From Proruminimicrobium sp964487915 (lineage in GTDB: Bacteria > Elusimicrobiota > Endomicrobiia > Endomicrobiales > Endomicrobiaceae), in the NCBI GenBank assembly GCA_964487915.1, contig CAZASN010000002.1:310001-374000 (forward strand): DNA of 64,000 nt, given 5' to 3'. The notes below the pieces were generated by a model. That model was not told the DNA's origin. It did not search any database and saw nothing but the letters and a program-made list of their open reading frames with translations. The translations under genes were made by a program, and so were the position numbers. This document shows, piece after piece, positions 42,503-50,961 of the stretch. Position 1 is the first letter of the stretch. Each line of letters begins with the position of its first letter.

Positions 42503-43384
42503 TTAGTTTTTGTTTTTGCAGAAATTTGCTTTTATTAACTTTTTATCAATGAAATTCCATATTTCTTTAACGGCTTTTCCTGCCGGACTTTCCGGATACT
42601 GAGAAATACTTTTGCAATTGTTTACTGCTTTGACAACCATAGGATCAAACGGTATTTTACCGATAACATCAATATTAATTGAGTCGCAATATCTTTCAAT
42701 TTCTTTTGTATTTTCTTCGTTGATGTCAAATTTGTTTATACACACTACGGGATTAATATTAAAATGTCTTGCGGTATCAATAATTCTTTTCATATCATGT
42801 ATGCCGGATACGGTAGGTTCTGTTACGATAACAACTATATCTGCTCCGCTTACCGATGCTATTACAGGACAGCCTATACCCGGAGAACCGTCAATAATTG
42901 AGATTTTGCTGTCAATAAAATTATCAGAAAGCTGTTTTTTTACGGCGGCTACCAGTTTGCCTGATGCGCCGTTTCCCATTTTTAATTGTGCAGTGGAAAA
43001 AACTTTACCGTCATTTTTATATAACATTAAACTTCCCGAAGAATAATCTGACATTACAATAGCTTTAACGGGACAAATTTCAACACAAAGTCCGCATCCT
43101 TCACACTTATGTATATTAATGAACTTATTTTTGATTGCGGTAAACCGGCAGATTTTTTCGCAAAGTCCGCAATTAGTGCATTTTAAATTTTTTATTACAG
43201 CTTTTTGAAAACCGTAATAATCTGTTTTTTTCGGTTCGGAAAGTTTGTCAATAATAAGATGAAGATTAGGAGCATCTACATCGCAATCGGCAAAAGCAAG
43301 ACTTTTACTAAGTTCAATAAATGCGCCTGCCACTGTTGTTTTTCCGGTACCGCCTTTACCGCTTAAAATAAGAATCTGTTTCAT
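42503..43384 (-). CDS. MinD/NBP35-type ATPase with inserted 2x[4Fe-4S] ferredoxin
   Basis: 293 aa. The deviant Walker A is GKGGTGKTT (9-17). Between the P-loop part and the rest lies a two-cluster ferredoxin insert, C69/C72/C75/C79 and C94/C97/C100/C104. Downstream switch 'DGSPGIGCPV' keeps the ParA/MinD pattern. This is the COG1149 arrangement. It overlaps the paralogous upstream gene by 4 bp, suggesting a heterodimer. Known relatives bind or transfer Fe-S clusters; function of this pair is unproven. Confidence 0.85.
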   Translation of the reverse strand: MKQILILSGKGGTGKTTVAGAFIELSKSLAFADCDVDAPNLHLIIDKLSEPKKTDYYGFQKAVIKNLKCTNCGLCEKICRFTAIKNKFINIHKCEGCGLCVEICPVKAIVMSDYSSGSLMLYKNDGKVFSTAQLKMGNGASGKLVAAVKKQLSDNFIDSKISIIDGSPGIGCPVIASVSGADIVVIVTEPTVSGIHDMKRIIDTARHFNINPVVCINKFDINEENTKEIERYCDSINIDVIGKIPFDPMVVKAVNNCKSISQYPESPAGKAVKEIWNFIDKKLIKANFCKNKN

Positions 43385-44220
43385 TGTAAAATCTCCTTTT
43401 CAATGGTTGTTAACAGATTCTCAAAAAGTTCTTTGTATTTATTGTCTTCACGGACGGATATAAATCCCTGAGAATTTAAACTGCCTAATTGTTCGTCAAA
43501 AGGAATTTTTGCAAGGATATTTATTTTATTATTTATACAAAATTCTTCAGAAGGATTTTCCTGCCCGTCTAAACATTTGTTTAACAGGACACCGGCCGGT
43601 TTATTAAAAAATTTCACTAAATCATAAACCATTGCAAGATTATGTGTGCCGAAAATAGTCGGTTCTGCTACAAGAACGCAACAATCTGCCGAACGGATAC
43701 TTTCCATTACAACACAGGCGCTTCCCGGAGGACAATCAATAATTACAATTTCTTCTTTCGGCAGTTTACTCATAATGGATTTTATAATAGGAACTCCTGA
43801 AACTTCTCCGGTATTAAGACATCCGCTGACGGCAAGAACATTGCCGGAGATTCCTTCTTCAATTGACCCGATAATTCTTGATGTTTCGGTAAAAGCTTTT
43901 TGCGGACACAAAACTATACAGCCGCCGCATGAGTGGCATACTTCATTAAAAATCATAAGTTTATCGTTTATCAAAGCCAAAGCATTATATTTACAGAAAG
44001 TTATACATTTTCTGCACCTTGTGCATTTATTTAAATCAATTGACGGTATAGTTACGGTGACGGATGTTTTATTCGTAATAATCGGTTTTAAAAATAGCTG
44101 TCCGTTTGGCTCCTCAACATCGCAATCTGCATATACCGCTTTTTTTGCGCTGCATGCAAGATTTACGGAGACAAGCGTTTTTCCGGTACCGCCTTTACCG
44201 CTTAGTACGGCAATTTTCAT
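43381..44220 (-). CDS. MinD/NBP35-type ATPase with inserted ferredoxin (paralogue)
   Basis: 279 aa. Walker A GKGGTGKTL (8-16), ferredoxin cysteines C66/C69/C72/C76 and C95/C98/C101/C105, and 'DCPPGSACVV' at the switch region. The Walker A threonine-to-leucine step (KTL) differs from the partner (KTT). Paralogue of the next gene with a 4-bp overlap, and preceded by a NifX-like gene with a 1-bp overlap. Confidence 0.85.
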   Translation of the reverse strand: MKIAVLSGKGGTGKTLVSVNLACSAKKAVYADCDVEEPNGQLFLKPIITNKTSVTVTIPSIDLNKCTRCRKCITFCKYNALALINDKLMIFNEVCHSCGGCIVLCPQKAFTETSRIIGSIEEGISGNVLAVSGCLNTGEVSGVPIIKSIMSKLPKEEIVIIDCPPGSACVVMESIRSADCCVLVAEPTIFGTHNLAMVYDLVKFFNKPAGVLLNKCLDGQENPSEEFCINNKINILAKIPFDEQLGSLNSQGFISVREDNKYKELFENLLTTIEKEILQ

Positions 44221-44591
44221 TAATTCTTTCCCCCGTGATTATGAAAACCGGGATGAATATCGGTTAAAACCGAGAGCTTTTCTTCCTTGTATTTTTTAAT
44301 ATTGTCGTTTGCCGAACCATTTTCGGCTTTATATATTTTTATTCCTCCGGCATTTAAGACGTCAGCGGCATTTTGCCCGCAGCGGTAAGTTATGAGAATT
44401 TTTGCTCCGCTGTCAACGAGTGTCTGGGCCGCTTTTATTCCGGCTCCGCCCTGACTGTTTGCTGCGGCGTTATCTATAAAGTCAGATTTTTGAGTTTCAG
44501 TGTCAAAAAGCATAAAAAACGGTGTTCTTCCGAAGGAAGGACATACCGGAGCATCGGTATTTTTGCCTTCAACAGGTATAATTATTTTCAT
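44220..44591 (-). CDS. NifX/NifB-type small protein (second)
   Basis: 123 aa. 'MKIIIPVEGKNTDAPVCPSFGRTPFFMLFD' and 'GAGIKAAQTLVDSGAKILITYRCGQNA' match the same dinitrogenase-cofactor domain as the 42128 gene but the copy is diverged. The C-terminus is His-rich (HPGFHNHGG). Overlaps the MinD-ferredoxin gene by one base. Confidence 0.82.
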   Translation of the reverse strand: MKIIIPVEGKNTDAPVCPSFGRTPFFMLFDTETQKSDFIDNAAANSQGGAGIKAAQTLVDSGAKILITYRCGQNAADVLNAGGIKIYKAENGSANDNIKKYKEEKLSVLTDIHPGFHNHGGKN

Positions 44592-44601
44592 AATTTTCTC
44601 C

Positions 44602-45423
44602 TTACTTTTTTATAAATTTTTCTTCAATCGTTTTTACCGTATTATCAAGATATCCGTTTTGTAATTGCTCAAAAGTTCCTTTATCTGCCAAAGACGCTAT
44701 TTCAGGGTCAATAGGTATTCTGTCAAGAAGGGGGATATTTAAAGATTTTGCCGTTTCTTCAATTTTGCTTTCTCCGAATAATTTTATTTCTTTTGCGCAG
44801 TCGGGGCATTTTAAGTAACTCATATTTTCTACCGTTCCAAGTACCGGAATATTCATAGATGCAGCCATGTTATAAGCTTTTTTTACTATTAACGATACAA
44901 GTTCCTGAGGAGAAGTTACTATTATAATGCCGTCTAAAGGGATAGACTGAAAAACGGTAAGAGGAACGTCTCCGGTTCCCGGAGGAAGATCAATAAATAA
45001 AAAATCAAGCTCACCCCACATTACTTCAGTCCAGAATTGTTTTACGGTTCCCGCAAGAATAGGCCCTCTCCATATTACGGGATCGTCTTCTTTTTCAAGA
45101 ATGAGATTGATAGACATTATATTTATTCCGTCTTTTGTTTTTTCCGGAAATATTCCAAGTTCGCTTGCGTGCACTTTTTGCGAAATTCCGAACATTTTAG
45201 GTATGGAAGGACCTGTAATATCGGCGTCAAGAATGCCGGTTTTATAGCCTTTTTTGTTTAATGAAACTGCAAGCATACCCGTAACTAAAGATTTGCCGAC
45301 GCCTCCTTTTCCGCTTGCGATTCCGATTACTTTCTTGATTTTTGACATTTGGTTCGGTTTTTCAAGAAAAGATTCTCTTTTTTCTTTTGAAGAACATGTT
45401 CCTGCCTGGCAGTCATTACTCAT
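44602..45423 (-). CDS. mrp: Mrp/ApbC-type Fe-S carrier ATPase
   Basis: 273 aa. Walker A GKGGVGKS (38-45), 'DLPPGTGD' switch and the C-terminal CPDC pair that binds a bridging 4Fe-4S cluster in known ApbC/NBP35 proteins. It opens with a short Cys-containing tail ('NDCQAGTCSS'), a variant also seen in many anaerobes. It moves Fe-S clusters to apo-proteins. It overlaps the DUF134 gene by 4 bp. Confidence 0.92.
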   Translation of the reverse strand: MSNDCQAGTCSSKEKRESFLEKPNQMSKIKKVIGIASGKGGVGKSLVTGMLAVSLNKKGYKTGILDADITGPSIPKMFGISQKVHASELGIFPEKTKDGINIMSINLILEKEDDPVIWRGPILAGTVKQFWTEVMWGELDFLFIDLPPGTGDVPLTVFQSIPLDGIIIVTSPQELVSLIVKKAYNMAASMNIPVLGTVENMSYLKCPDCAKEIKLFGESKIEETAKSLNIPLLDRIPIDPEIASLADKGTFEQLQNGYLDNTVKTIEEKFIKK

Positions 45424-45779
45424 TTGTTAATCTCCTTATTGCAATTTTTAAATTTTTTCATTTTTCCGCAGCATTTTTTGTTACATTGACCGGAATGTTC
45501 GCATATTTTAAAATCGCCGCCCTGAATTTTTAACATTTTGTTATTTGTCAGGCAGTCGGCAAGTTTTTGTCTGGCGCTGCTGTAAATGGCCTGCGTCGTC
45601 GTTCTTGAAACTTCCATTCTTAATGAGCATTGTTCCTGGGTCAGTCCTTCCAAATCAATAAGGCGGATTGTTTCGTATTCGTCAACCGTCATTTCTATAA
45701 TGGCTGTTGAATTTTGCGGGCCGAACGATGAATTGGCGGGCATATTGCATACTCTTCTGCATTTAAGAGGTCGTACCAT
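45420..45779 (-). CDS. DUF134 family DNA-binding protein
   Basis: 119 aa. 'RPLKCRRVCNMP', 'TVDEYETIRLIDLEGLTQEQC' and 'MEVSRTTTQAIYSSARQKLADCL' give the DUF134 pattern with a sigma-70 region-4-like HTH near residues 45-75. The tail carries six or more cysteines ('CEHSGQCNKKCC'), a possible metal or cluster sensor. First gene of its operon, with a strong palindromic operator just upstream, so autoregulation in response to metal, Fe-S or redox state is a reasonable hypothesis. Confidence 0.88.
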   Translation of the reverse strand: MVRPLKCRRVCNMPANSSFGPQNSTAIIEMTVDEYETIRLIDLEGLTQEQCSLRMEVSRTTTQAIYSSARQKLADCLTNNKMLKIQGGDFKICEHSGQCNKKCCGKMKKFKNCNKEINK

Positions 45780-45791
45780 TGTATTCTCCTG

Positions 45792-45848
45792 TTATTGACA
45801 TATGTCAATAACGTAATATTATCATTATTTCCGGCATATGTCAATAAC
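45792..45848 (-). promoter_or_regulatory. Promoter and operator of the DUF134 operon
   Basis: On the minus strand, -35 TTGACA (45839-45844), 17-bp spacer and -10 TAATAT (45816-45821). A perfect 20-bp palindrome TTATTGACATATGTCAATAA (45792-45811) covers the transcription start and leader, and its half-site GTTATTGACATATG recurs over the -35 box (45835-45848). Two sites for one dimeric repressor fit best. Confidence 0.75.
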
Positions 45849-45881
45849 TGTGATAAAAAACAAATGAAGTTTTGAATCTTA

Positions 45882-45910
45882 TTGCATTTTGATTTAAAAA
45901 AATATATACT
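45882..45910 (+). promoter_or_regulatory. Promoter of rpsF
   Basis: TTGCAT (45882-45887), 17-bp spacer, TATACT (45905-45910); leader about 70 nt. Confidence 0.6.
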
Positions 45911-45943
45911 TCCATTTCAAACTTTGCTCCGTATGGGGCTGAG

Positions 45944-45964
45944 CCGTTAGCCGTAAGGCAACGG
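45944..45964 (+). promoter_or_regulatory. Hairpin in the rpsF leader (possible S6:S18 autoregulatory site)
   Basis: CCGTT (45944-45948), bulged A, GCC, GTAA tetraloop, GGC, AACGG (45960-45964), then AAGGAGG 9 nt later. A bulged GNRA hairpin directly before the ribosome site suits translational feedback; rpsF leaders that bind S6:S18 are known in several phyla, but I cannot confirm that consensus here. Confidence 0.5.
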
Positions 45965-45985
45965 AAATCCAAAAAGGAGGTAAAC

Positions 45986-46369
45986 ATGGGTTACGAATGT
46001 ACTTTCATTTGTTCACCTGAGTTAGACACCGCAAAAGTAGAAGAACTTACTGCGAAAGCTTCAAAAATCGTTGAAACATCGGGCGGAACAATCAAAAATC
46101 TGCAACAATTGGGTAAGAAGAAACTCGCTTACAACATCAAGAAATTCCGTGAAGGCATTTATGTCTATATGGAAATTGACGGTCCGGGAAGCATGGTGTC
46201 TTCTTTGGAAACATTCTTTAAAGTTAACGATCCTGTAATAAGATTTTTAACAGTAAAAGTTGAACCGAAGAAAAAACTTGCTAAAAAAGCTGATAAAAAA
46301 GCTAAAGTAGCAGAAAAAACGGAGACAGCCAATGAACCAGCAGAATTACCAACTACCGCAGCAGAATAA
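45986..46369 (+). CDS. rpsF: Ribosomal protein S6
   Basis: 127 aa. Core 'YECTFICSPELDTAKVEEL' ... 'LAYNIKKFREGIYVYMEI' ... 'DPVIRFLTVKV' is standard S6, with an Ala/Lys/Glu-rich C-terminal extension of about 30 residues. It binds S18 in the 30S platform. AAGGAGG lies before the ATG. Its last 38 bases overlap the start of ssb in another frame. Confidence 0.95.
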   Translation: MGYECTFICSPELDTAKVEELTAKASKIVETSGGTIKNLQQLGKKKLAYNIKKFREGIYVYMEIDGPGSMVSSLETFFKVNDPVIRFLTVKVEPKKKLAKKADKKAKVAEKTETANEPAELPTTAAE

Positions 46370-46787
46370 TGTAGTGTTAGTGGGAAGATTGACGAGGGAT
46401 CCTGAAACAAGGAGAACGTCAACTTCAAAAACTGTTTGTAAATTTGACATTGCGATAGGAAGAAGGTTTAAAGATGCTGCGACCGGAGAGTGGAAAGACG
46501 CAGACCCTACGTTTGTTCCGATTGTCGTTTGGGGAGACCAGGCGAACAGATGCGGAGACAGATTGAAAAAGGGAATGCCTGTTCATGTTGAGGGAAGACT
46601 GCAGACTAACAGCTGGCAGGCTACCGACGGCACGAAAAAGTCAAGAATTGAAGTAATTGCCTCAAGAGTCCAGATTCTTGTCAGATCGGATCAGGCTCCC
46701 GCGGCAAAAACTAAAGTTGAAGACGCCGATAACGAATACGTATCGGAAAATGATGTTAATATGGGCGATGAAGAAGTACCTTTTTAA
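46332..46787 (+). CDS. ssb: Single-stranded DNA-binding protein
   Basis: 151 aa. An OB fold 'NNVVLVGRLTRDPETRRTSTSKTVCKFDIAIGRR' type sequence occupies the first 105 residues, then an acidic tail ending 'EEVPF', the partner-recruiting tip typical of SSB. ATG at 46332 has GGAG (46321-46324) upstream inside rpsF. It coats single-stranded DNA in replication and repair; dnaB follows in the same operon. Confidence 0.95.
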   Translation: MNQQNYQLPQQNNVVLVGRLTRDPETRRTSTSKTVCKFDIAIGRRFKDAATGEWKDADPTFVPIVVWGDQANRCGDRLKKGMPVHVEGRLQTNSWQATDGTKKSRIEVIASRVQILVRSDQAPAAKTKVEDADNEYVSENDVNMGDEEVPF

Positions 46788-46811
46788 AGAATAATTCGGA
46801 GGAATAAAAAT

Positions 46812-47087
46812 ATGTCAATGGATAAAAAACCGGCGCGTCCGGCAGGCGCAAAACCGGGCGGAAAATTCAGAAAGGGCGGACCGATGAAGAAAAAAGTCTG
46901 TCGTTTCTGCGTGGATAAAATAGAAATAGATTATAAAAACGTCAGTTTGCTCAGAGCATTTGTTACTGAAAGCGGAAAGATTCTTTCAGGCAATGTCACA
47001 GGCACCTGCGCAAAACACCAGAGAGAACTCTGCAACGCTGTAAAAAGAGCCAGAATGCTTGCATTGCTTCCTTTTGCGGCAAACTAG
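46812..47087 (+). CDS. rpsR: Ribosomal protein S18
   Basis: 91 aa. A Gly/Lys-rich N-terminus is followed by 'CRFCVDKIEIDYKNVSLLRAFVTESGKIL' type sequence. Cysteines in CRFC and in 'GTCAKHQRELC' indicate the zinc-binding (C+) form. It partners S6. GGAGG lies upstream; 25 bp after ssb. Confidence 0.95.
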   Translation: MSMDKKPARPAGAKPGGKFRKGGPMKKKVCRFCVDKIEIDYKNVSLLRAFVTESGKILSGNVTGTCAKHQRELCNAVKRARMLALLPFAAN

Positions 47088-47103
47088 AGGGAGGATATTT
47101 TAA

Positions 47104-47559
47104 ATGAAAGTTATTTTAAGAGCTGATATAACAAACGTCGGAAGACAGGGAAAAATAAAAGACGTAGCGGCCGGGTTTGCAAGAAATTTCTTGCTTCCTA
47201 AAAAGCTTGCCATGGAAGCTACTCCTCAGAATCTCAAAATCTGGGAAAGAGAAAAAGTAAAACTTGAAAAACAAAGAGAAGAAATAATAGCCAATGCCAC
47301 CGCGATAAAAGAAAAGATAGAAAAAGTTTCTTTTTCAACGAAGGTTAAAGTCGGTGAAAACGGAAAGATATTCGGTTCTATTACGGCAAACCACATTGCG
47401 AAACTTTTCGATCAGGAAGGTTTTACCGTTAATAAACACGACATTCTTCTTCCGGCTCCTATTAAAGAAGTAGGAAAACAGACTATAACGATAAGACTTC
47501 ATCCGGAAGTTTTGGCAAAAGTAGAAGTTGATATTATAGAAGAAAAACAGAAAAACTAA
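47104..47559 (+). CDS. rplI: Ribosomal protein L9
   Basis: 151 aa. 'MKVILRADITNVGRQGKIKDVAAGFARNFLLPKKLA' type N-domain, long connecting helix and C-domain ending in 'VEVDIIEE'. Usual length for the two-domain protein that binds 23S rRNA. It is 16 bp after rpsR and 7 bp before dnaB. Confidence 0.96.
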   Translation: MKVILRADITNVGRQGKIKDVAAGFARNFLLPKKLAMEATPQNLKIWEREKVKLEKQREEIIANATAIKEKIEKVSFSTKVKVGENGKIFGSITANHIAKLFDQEGFTVNKHDILLPAPIKEVGKQTITIRLHPEVLAKVEVDIIEEKQKN

Positions 47560-47566
47560 ATAAAAT

Positions 47567-48943
47567 ATGTCAACGAATGTTTTAGAAAAACTTCCTCCTC
47601 AATCACTCGACGCTGAAATGGCGCTTATCGGCGCAATGCTGATAGAAGAAGACGCCGCGATAAAAGCGATAGAGCTGGTTAAGGAGGAAGATTTTTACAG
47701 CAAGGTTCATCAGATTATTTTTGACGCCGTAAGAAAGCTTGTTGACCTTCAAAATCAGAATGTTGACATAGTGACGGTAAACGATAAATTAAAAACAAAT
47801 CCTATGTACGCCGATGCCGGCGGCATCAGATATCTTACAAGCCTTATAGATAAAGTAAAAACCGCCGCAAACGTTGAAGACTACGCAAATATCATAAAAG
47901 ATAAATCAATCCTCAGACAGATAGTCAACGCCGGTACCAAAATGGTTACCGAAGCGTACAGCGAAAAAAAGACGCCAATTGACATATTGGACGATTCTCA
48001 GGAAATTATTTTTAATATATCAAAACAAAACACACTTACGGATTTTGTTTTGCCATCTGCATTAATACCTGAAACCGTTACCAAACTTGAAAAATTACAT
48101 AATGACAAAAAAGACGTTTCGGGGTTAAGAACCGGGTTTGATAATCTTGACAAACTTACTTCGGGACTTCAGCCTTCGGAACTTATCATTCTTGCCGGAC
48201 GTCCTTCAATGGGTAAAACGTCATTTGCATTGAATATTGCGGAAAATATCGCCGTACATAATAAAGGCACTGTCGCGATATATTCGCTTGAAATGTCAAA
48301 AGAAGCTTTAATGTTGAGATTTTTGGCGTCTTGCGCGCTTGTAAACGGGCTTGCTTTAAAAAACGGTAAATTTAAAGCCGAAGAATGGGGAAATCTTACC
48401 ACGGCCGCAAGAAAATTATCCGAATCCGCTGTATATATTTTGGATAAAGCCAATATGAACGTTACGGAATTAAGAGCCTCCGCAAGAAAACTTGCCAAAC
48501 AGTTGGAAATGAAAGGGAAAAAATTAGATTTGATTATTGTTGATTATTTGCAGCTGATGAGAAGCACCGGCGGATATAAATCGGAATCTCAGGAAGCCGA
48601 AATCGCAGATATTTCCAGATCTCTTAAAGGTGTGGCAAGAGATTTGGCGATACCTGTAATCGCTCTTTCGCAGCTTTCAAGAGAAAACGAAAAAAGAGGC
48701 AAAGACAAAACGCCGCAGCTTTCGGATTTGAGAGGATCGGGAGCTATTGAACAGGACGCTGACGTCGTTGCTTTTGTACACAGAGAAGGTTATTATGACA
48801 GAGAAGATCCCGATAAAGCAAAGCTTGCGCAGATAATAATAGCAAAACAAAGAAACGGACCGACAGGAATAGTAGACCTTTCATTTGAAACTGAATACAC
48901 AAAGTTTTTTAATAAAGCATATTCTTCGGAGGAATATCAATGA
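47567..48943 (+). CDS. dnaB: Replicative DNA helicase
   Basis: 458 aa. N-terminal DnaB helix bundle (about 10-110) and RecA-like helicase domain with Walker A GRPSMGKT (211-218), 'IIVDYLQLM' Walker B and 'ALSQLSRENEKR' and 'DLRGSGAIEQDAD' motifs. No intein is seen at the usual P-loop insertion site. It unwinds DNA at the fork. No strong ribosome site precedes the ATG, so coupling to rplI is likely. It overlaps alr by 4 bp. Confidence 0.96.
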   Translation: MSTNVLEKLPPQSLDAEMALIGAMLIEEDAAIKAIELVKEEDFYSKVHQIIFDAVRKLVDLQNQNVDIVTVNDKLKTNPMYADAGGIRYLTSLIDKVKTAANVEDYANIIKDKSILRQIVNAGTKMVTEAYSEKKTPIDILDDSQEIIFNISKQNTLTDFVLPSALIPETVTKLEKLHNDKKDVSGLRTGFDNLDKLTSGLQPSELIILAGRPSMGKTSFALNIAENIAVHNKGTVAIYSLEMSKEALMLRFLASCALVNGLALKNGKFKAEEWGNLTTAARKLSESAVYILDKANMNVTELRASARKLAKQLEMKGKKLDLIIVDYLQLMRSTGGYKSESQEAEIADISRSLKGVARDLAIPVIALSQLSRENEKRGKDKTPQLSDLRGSGAIEQDADVVAFVHREGYYDREDPDKAKLAQIIIAKQRNGPTGIVDLSFETEYTKFFNKAYSSEEYQ

Positions 48944-50097
48944 AGGAACAACCACCATCTGCAGGCAGTAAAAAAGACAACAGAAATTTTTTCAGACAAA
49001 CATGGGTTGAAGTAGACAAAAGCGACTTCCATTTCAATCTAAAAAAAATCAAAGAATACCTCAAAAAAGACACAAAAATTCTAGCCGTTATAAAATCAAA
49101 CGGATACGGACACGGCGGAGTTGAACTTGCAAAAGAAGCCGTAAAGGCCGGAGTTTACGGCATAGCCGTCAGTTCGGTTGAAGAAGGCATCCAGTTCAGA
49201 AAAGCCGGCATCAAAACAAATCTTTTGGTTTTCGGCGTGCCTTATCCGATTGACAATCTGTCGGTCGCCGTTTACTGGGATTTGATACCGACTCTTTCAA
49301 ATCTGCACGAAATACAATATCTGGCGACTCTTGCAAAAAGACTCAGCAAAGTTTTGGAATTTCATTTAAAAATTGACACCGGTATGGGCAGAATAGGAGT
49401 TTCTCCTCAGGACGCATACAATATTTTACAAAAAATATCCGAAATGCCTGAAATCAAGATGGCAGGAATATATACGCATTTTGCGGTTGCCGACACCGAC
49501 GCTTCTTACACGCAGAATCAGCTTGACATATTTCACGATATAACAAAATACGCCAAAAATTTAGGCTTAAAATTCATAGCCCACGTGGCAAATACGGCCG
49601 CGCTTATAAGCAATAAAAAAACGCATCTTGATATGGTAAGGCCCGGCATAGCTCTTTACGGGCTTACTCCGTTTGACCACGCGCATAAAATGCTTAAACT
49701 TAAACCTGTATTGTCGTGGAAAACCAGAATAATAAATTTAAAAAGAGTATCGGCCGGATTCTGCGTAAGTTACGGAAGAACTTTTGTAACAAACAAAGCG
49801 TCCGTAATTGCGACGCTTCCGGTAGGATATGCCGACGGATACAGCAGAGTTTTGTCAAATAAGGGAGATGTTCTTGTAAGGGGCAAAAGATGCCCTATTG
49901 CCGGCAGAATAACGATGGACAGCATGATGATAGACGTTACCGGAATCAAAGGAGTAAGCATCGGGGACGAAGTTGTTTTAATAGGAACTCAAGGGAAAGA
50001 ACAAATAAAAGCGGAAGAATTGGCAAAATTGCAAAATACTATCAATTATGAAGTTACTTGTTCAATATCTATGAGAGTTCCGAGAATTGTAGTATAA
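48940..50097 (+). CDS. alr: Alanine racemase
   Basis: 385 aa. The PLP lysine is K52 in 'AVIKSNGYGHG', and the second catalytic region is 'CVSYGRTF', with 'LPVGYADGYSR' and 'MDSMMIDVT' following. It makes D-alanine for peptidoglycan. An N-terminal tail of about 18 polar residues precedes the usual start; GGAGG upstream supports the ATG used here. Coupled to dnaB by ATGA overlap. Confidence 0.95.
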   Translation: MKEQPPSAGSKKDNRNFFRQTWVEVDKSDFHFNLKKIKEYLKKDTKILAVIKSNGYGHGGVELAKEAVKAGVYGIAVSSVEEGIQFRKAGIKTNLLVFGVPYPIDNLSVAVYWDLIPTLSNLHEIQYLATLAKRLSKVLEFHLKIDTGMGRIGVSPQDAYNILQKISEMPEIKMAGIYTHFAVADTDASYTQNQLDIFHDITKYAKNLGLKFIAHVANTAALISNKKTHLDMVRPGIALYGLTPFDHAHKMLKLKPVLSWKTRIINLKRVSAGFCVSYGRTFVTNKASVIATLPVGYADGYSRVLSNKGDVLVRGKRCPIAGRITMDSMMIDVTGIKGVSIGDEVVLIGTQGKEQIKAEELAKLQNTINYEVTCSISMRVPRIVV

Positions 50098-50133
50098 TAA
50101 AATAACGGCTTTAATTTCCGACGGAATAAAATT

Positions 50134-50961
50134 ATGGTTTTAAAACAAACAAAACAAATCATAGGAAAAACCGCTTCAACTCCGTTTTCTTTTACCGGAC
50201 GGTTGGTAAAGAATATTATTTCGGGAACAGGACAGGCAACGCAGATAACCGCCGAAACTTTAGTATGGATTTTTAAAGGCCAAATCAATATAAAAAATAC
50301 AGTTATGCAGATGGTTGAAGTCGGCTACAGGTCGTTTCCTATTATACTTTTGACTTCTTTTTTTACGGGAATGGTTCTTGCTCTTCAGGTTGGCTCTGCA
50401 ACTTCAAATCTTTTTAACGAACCCGTTTATATAGGAATGATTACCGGTTTTGCTCTCGTAAAAGAGTTAGGCCCCGTTCTTACTGCCGTCGTAATAGCAG
50501 GACGAGTCGGAGCCGCAATAACGGCAGAACTGGGGACAATGAAAGTTACCGAGCAGTTGGACGCTTTGTATACGCTCGGAACAAATCCTGTAAAATATCT
50601 TGCCGTTCCGAGATTTTTGGCATGTATAACAATGGTTCCTTTGCTTACGGCTCTTGCAAATATCATAGGTATTTACGGCGGACTTCTTGTGACAAATATG
50701 AACTGGGATATACCTTCAACCGTTTATATGGGAGATATCCTTAACGTTATGGATATACCGGCTTTTATGCACGGATTTATAAAATCATTTTTCTTTGCCG
50801 CGATTATTGTCATAGTGGCATGCCATAAAGGGTTCGGATGTTACGGAGGAGCCGAAGGAGTAGGAAAAGCGACGACAAGCTCCGTTATGGTTTCAATGAT
50901 TTTGATACTGATATCCGACTATTTCTTAACCGCTCTTCTTGTAGCTTTGAAGATCTATTAA
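50134..50961 (+). CDS. mlaE: MlaE-type ABC permease
   Basis: 275 aa with five to six membrane helices. 'FTGMVLALQ', 'VLTAVVIAGRVGAAITAELGTMKVTEQLDAL' (key R-V-G-A-A-I-x-A-E-L-G-T-M) and 'GCYGGAEGVGKATTSSV' are diagnostic. Relatives move phospholipids between membranes with MlaF and MlaD, which are not adjacent here before the convergent gene. The 3' end overlaps the opposite-strand gene by 36 bp. The ribosome site is weak. Confidence 0.92.
   Translation: MVLKQTKQIIGKTASTPFSFTGRLVKNIISGTGQATQITAETLVWIFKGQINIKNTVMQMVEVGYRSFPIILLTSFFTGMVLALQVGSATSNLFNEPVYIGMITGFALVKELGPVLTAVVIAGRVGAAITAELGTMKVTEQLDALYTLGTNPVKYLAVPRFLACITMVPLLTALANIIGIYGGLLVTNMNWDIPSTVYMGDILNVMDIPAFMHGFIKSFFFAAIIVIVACHKGFGCYGGAEGVGKATTSSVMVSMILILISDYFLTALLVALKIY

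Noticed and set aside
42128..44591. Nitrogen-fixation locus suggested by NifX/NifB-type proteins
   Set aside because: No nifHDK, nifB radical-SAM domain or nifEN is seen; stand-alone members are common in non-fixers.
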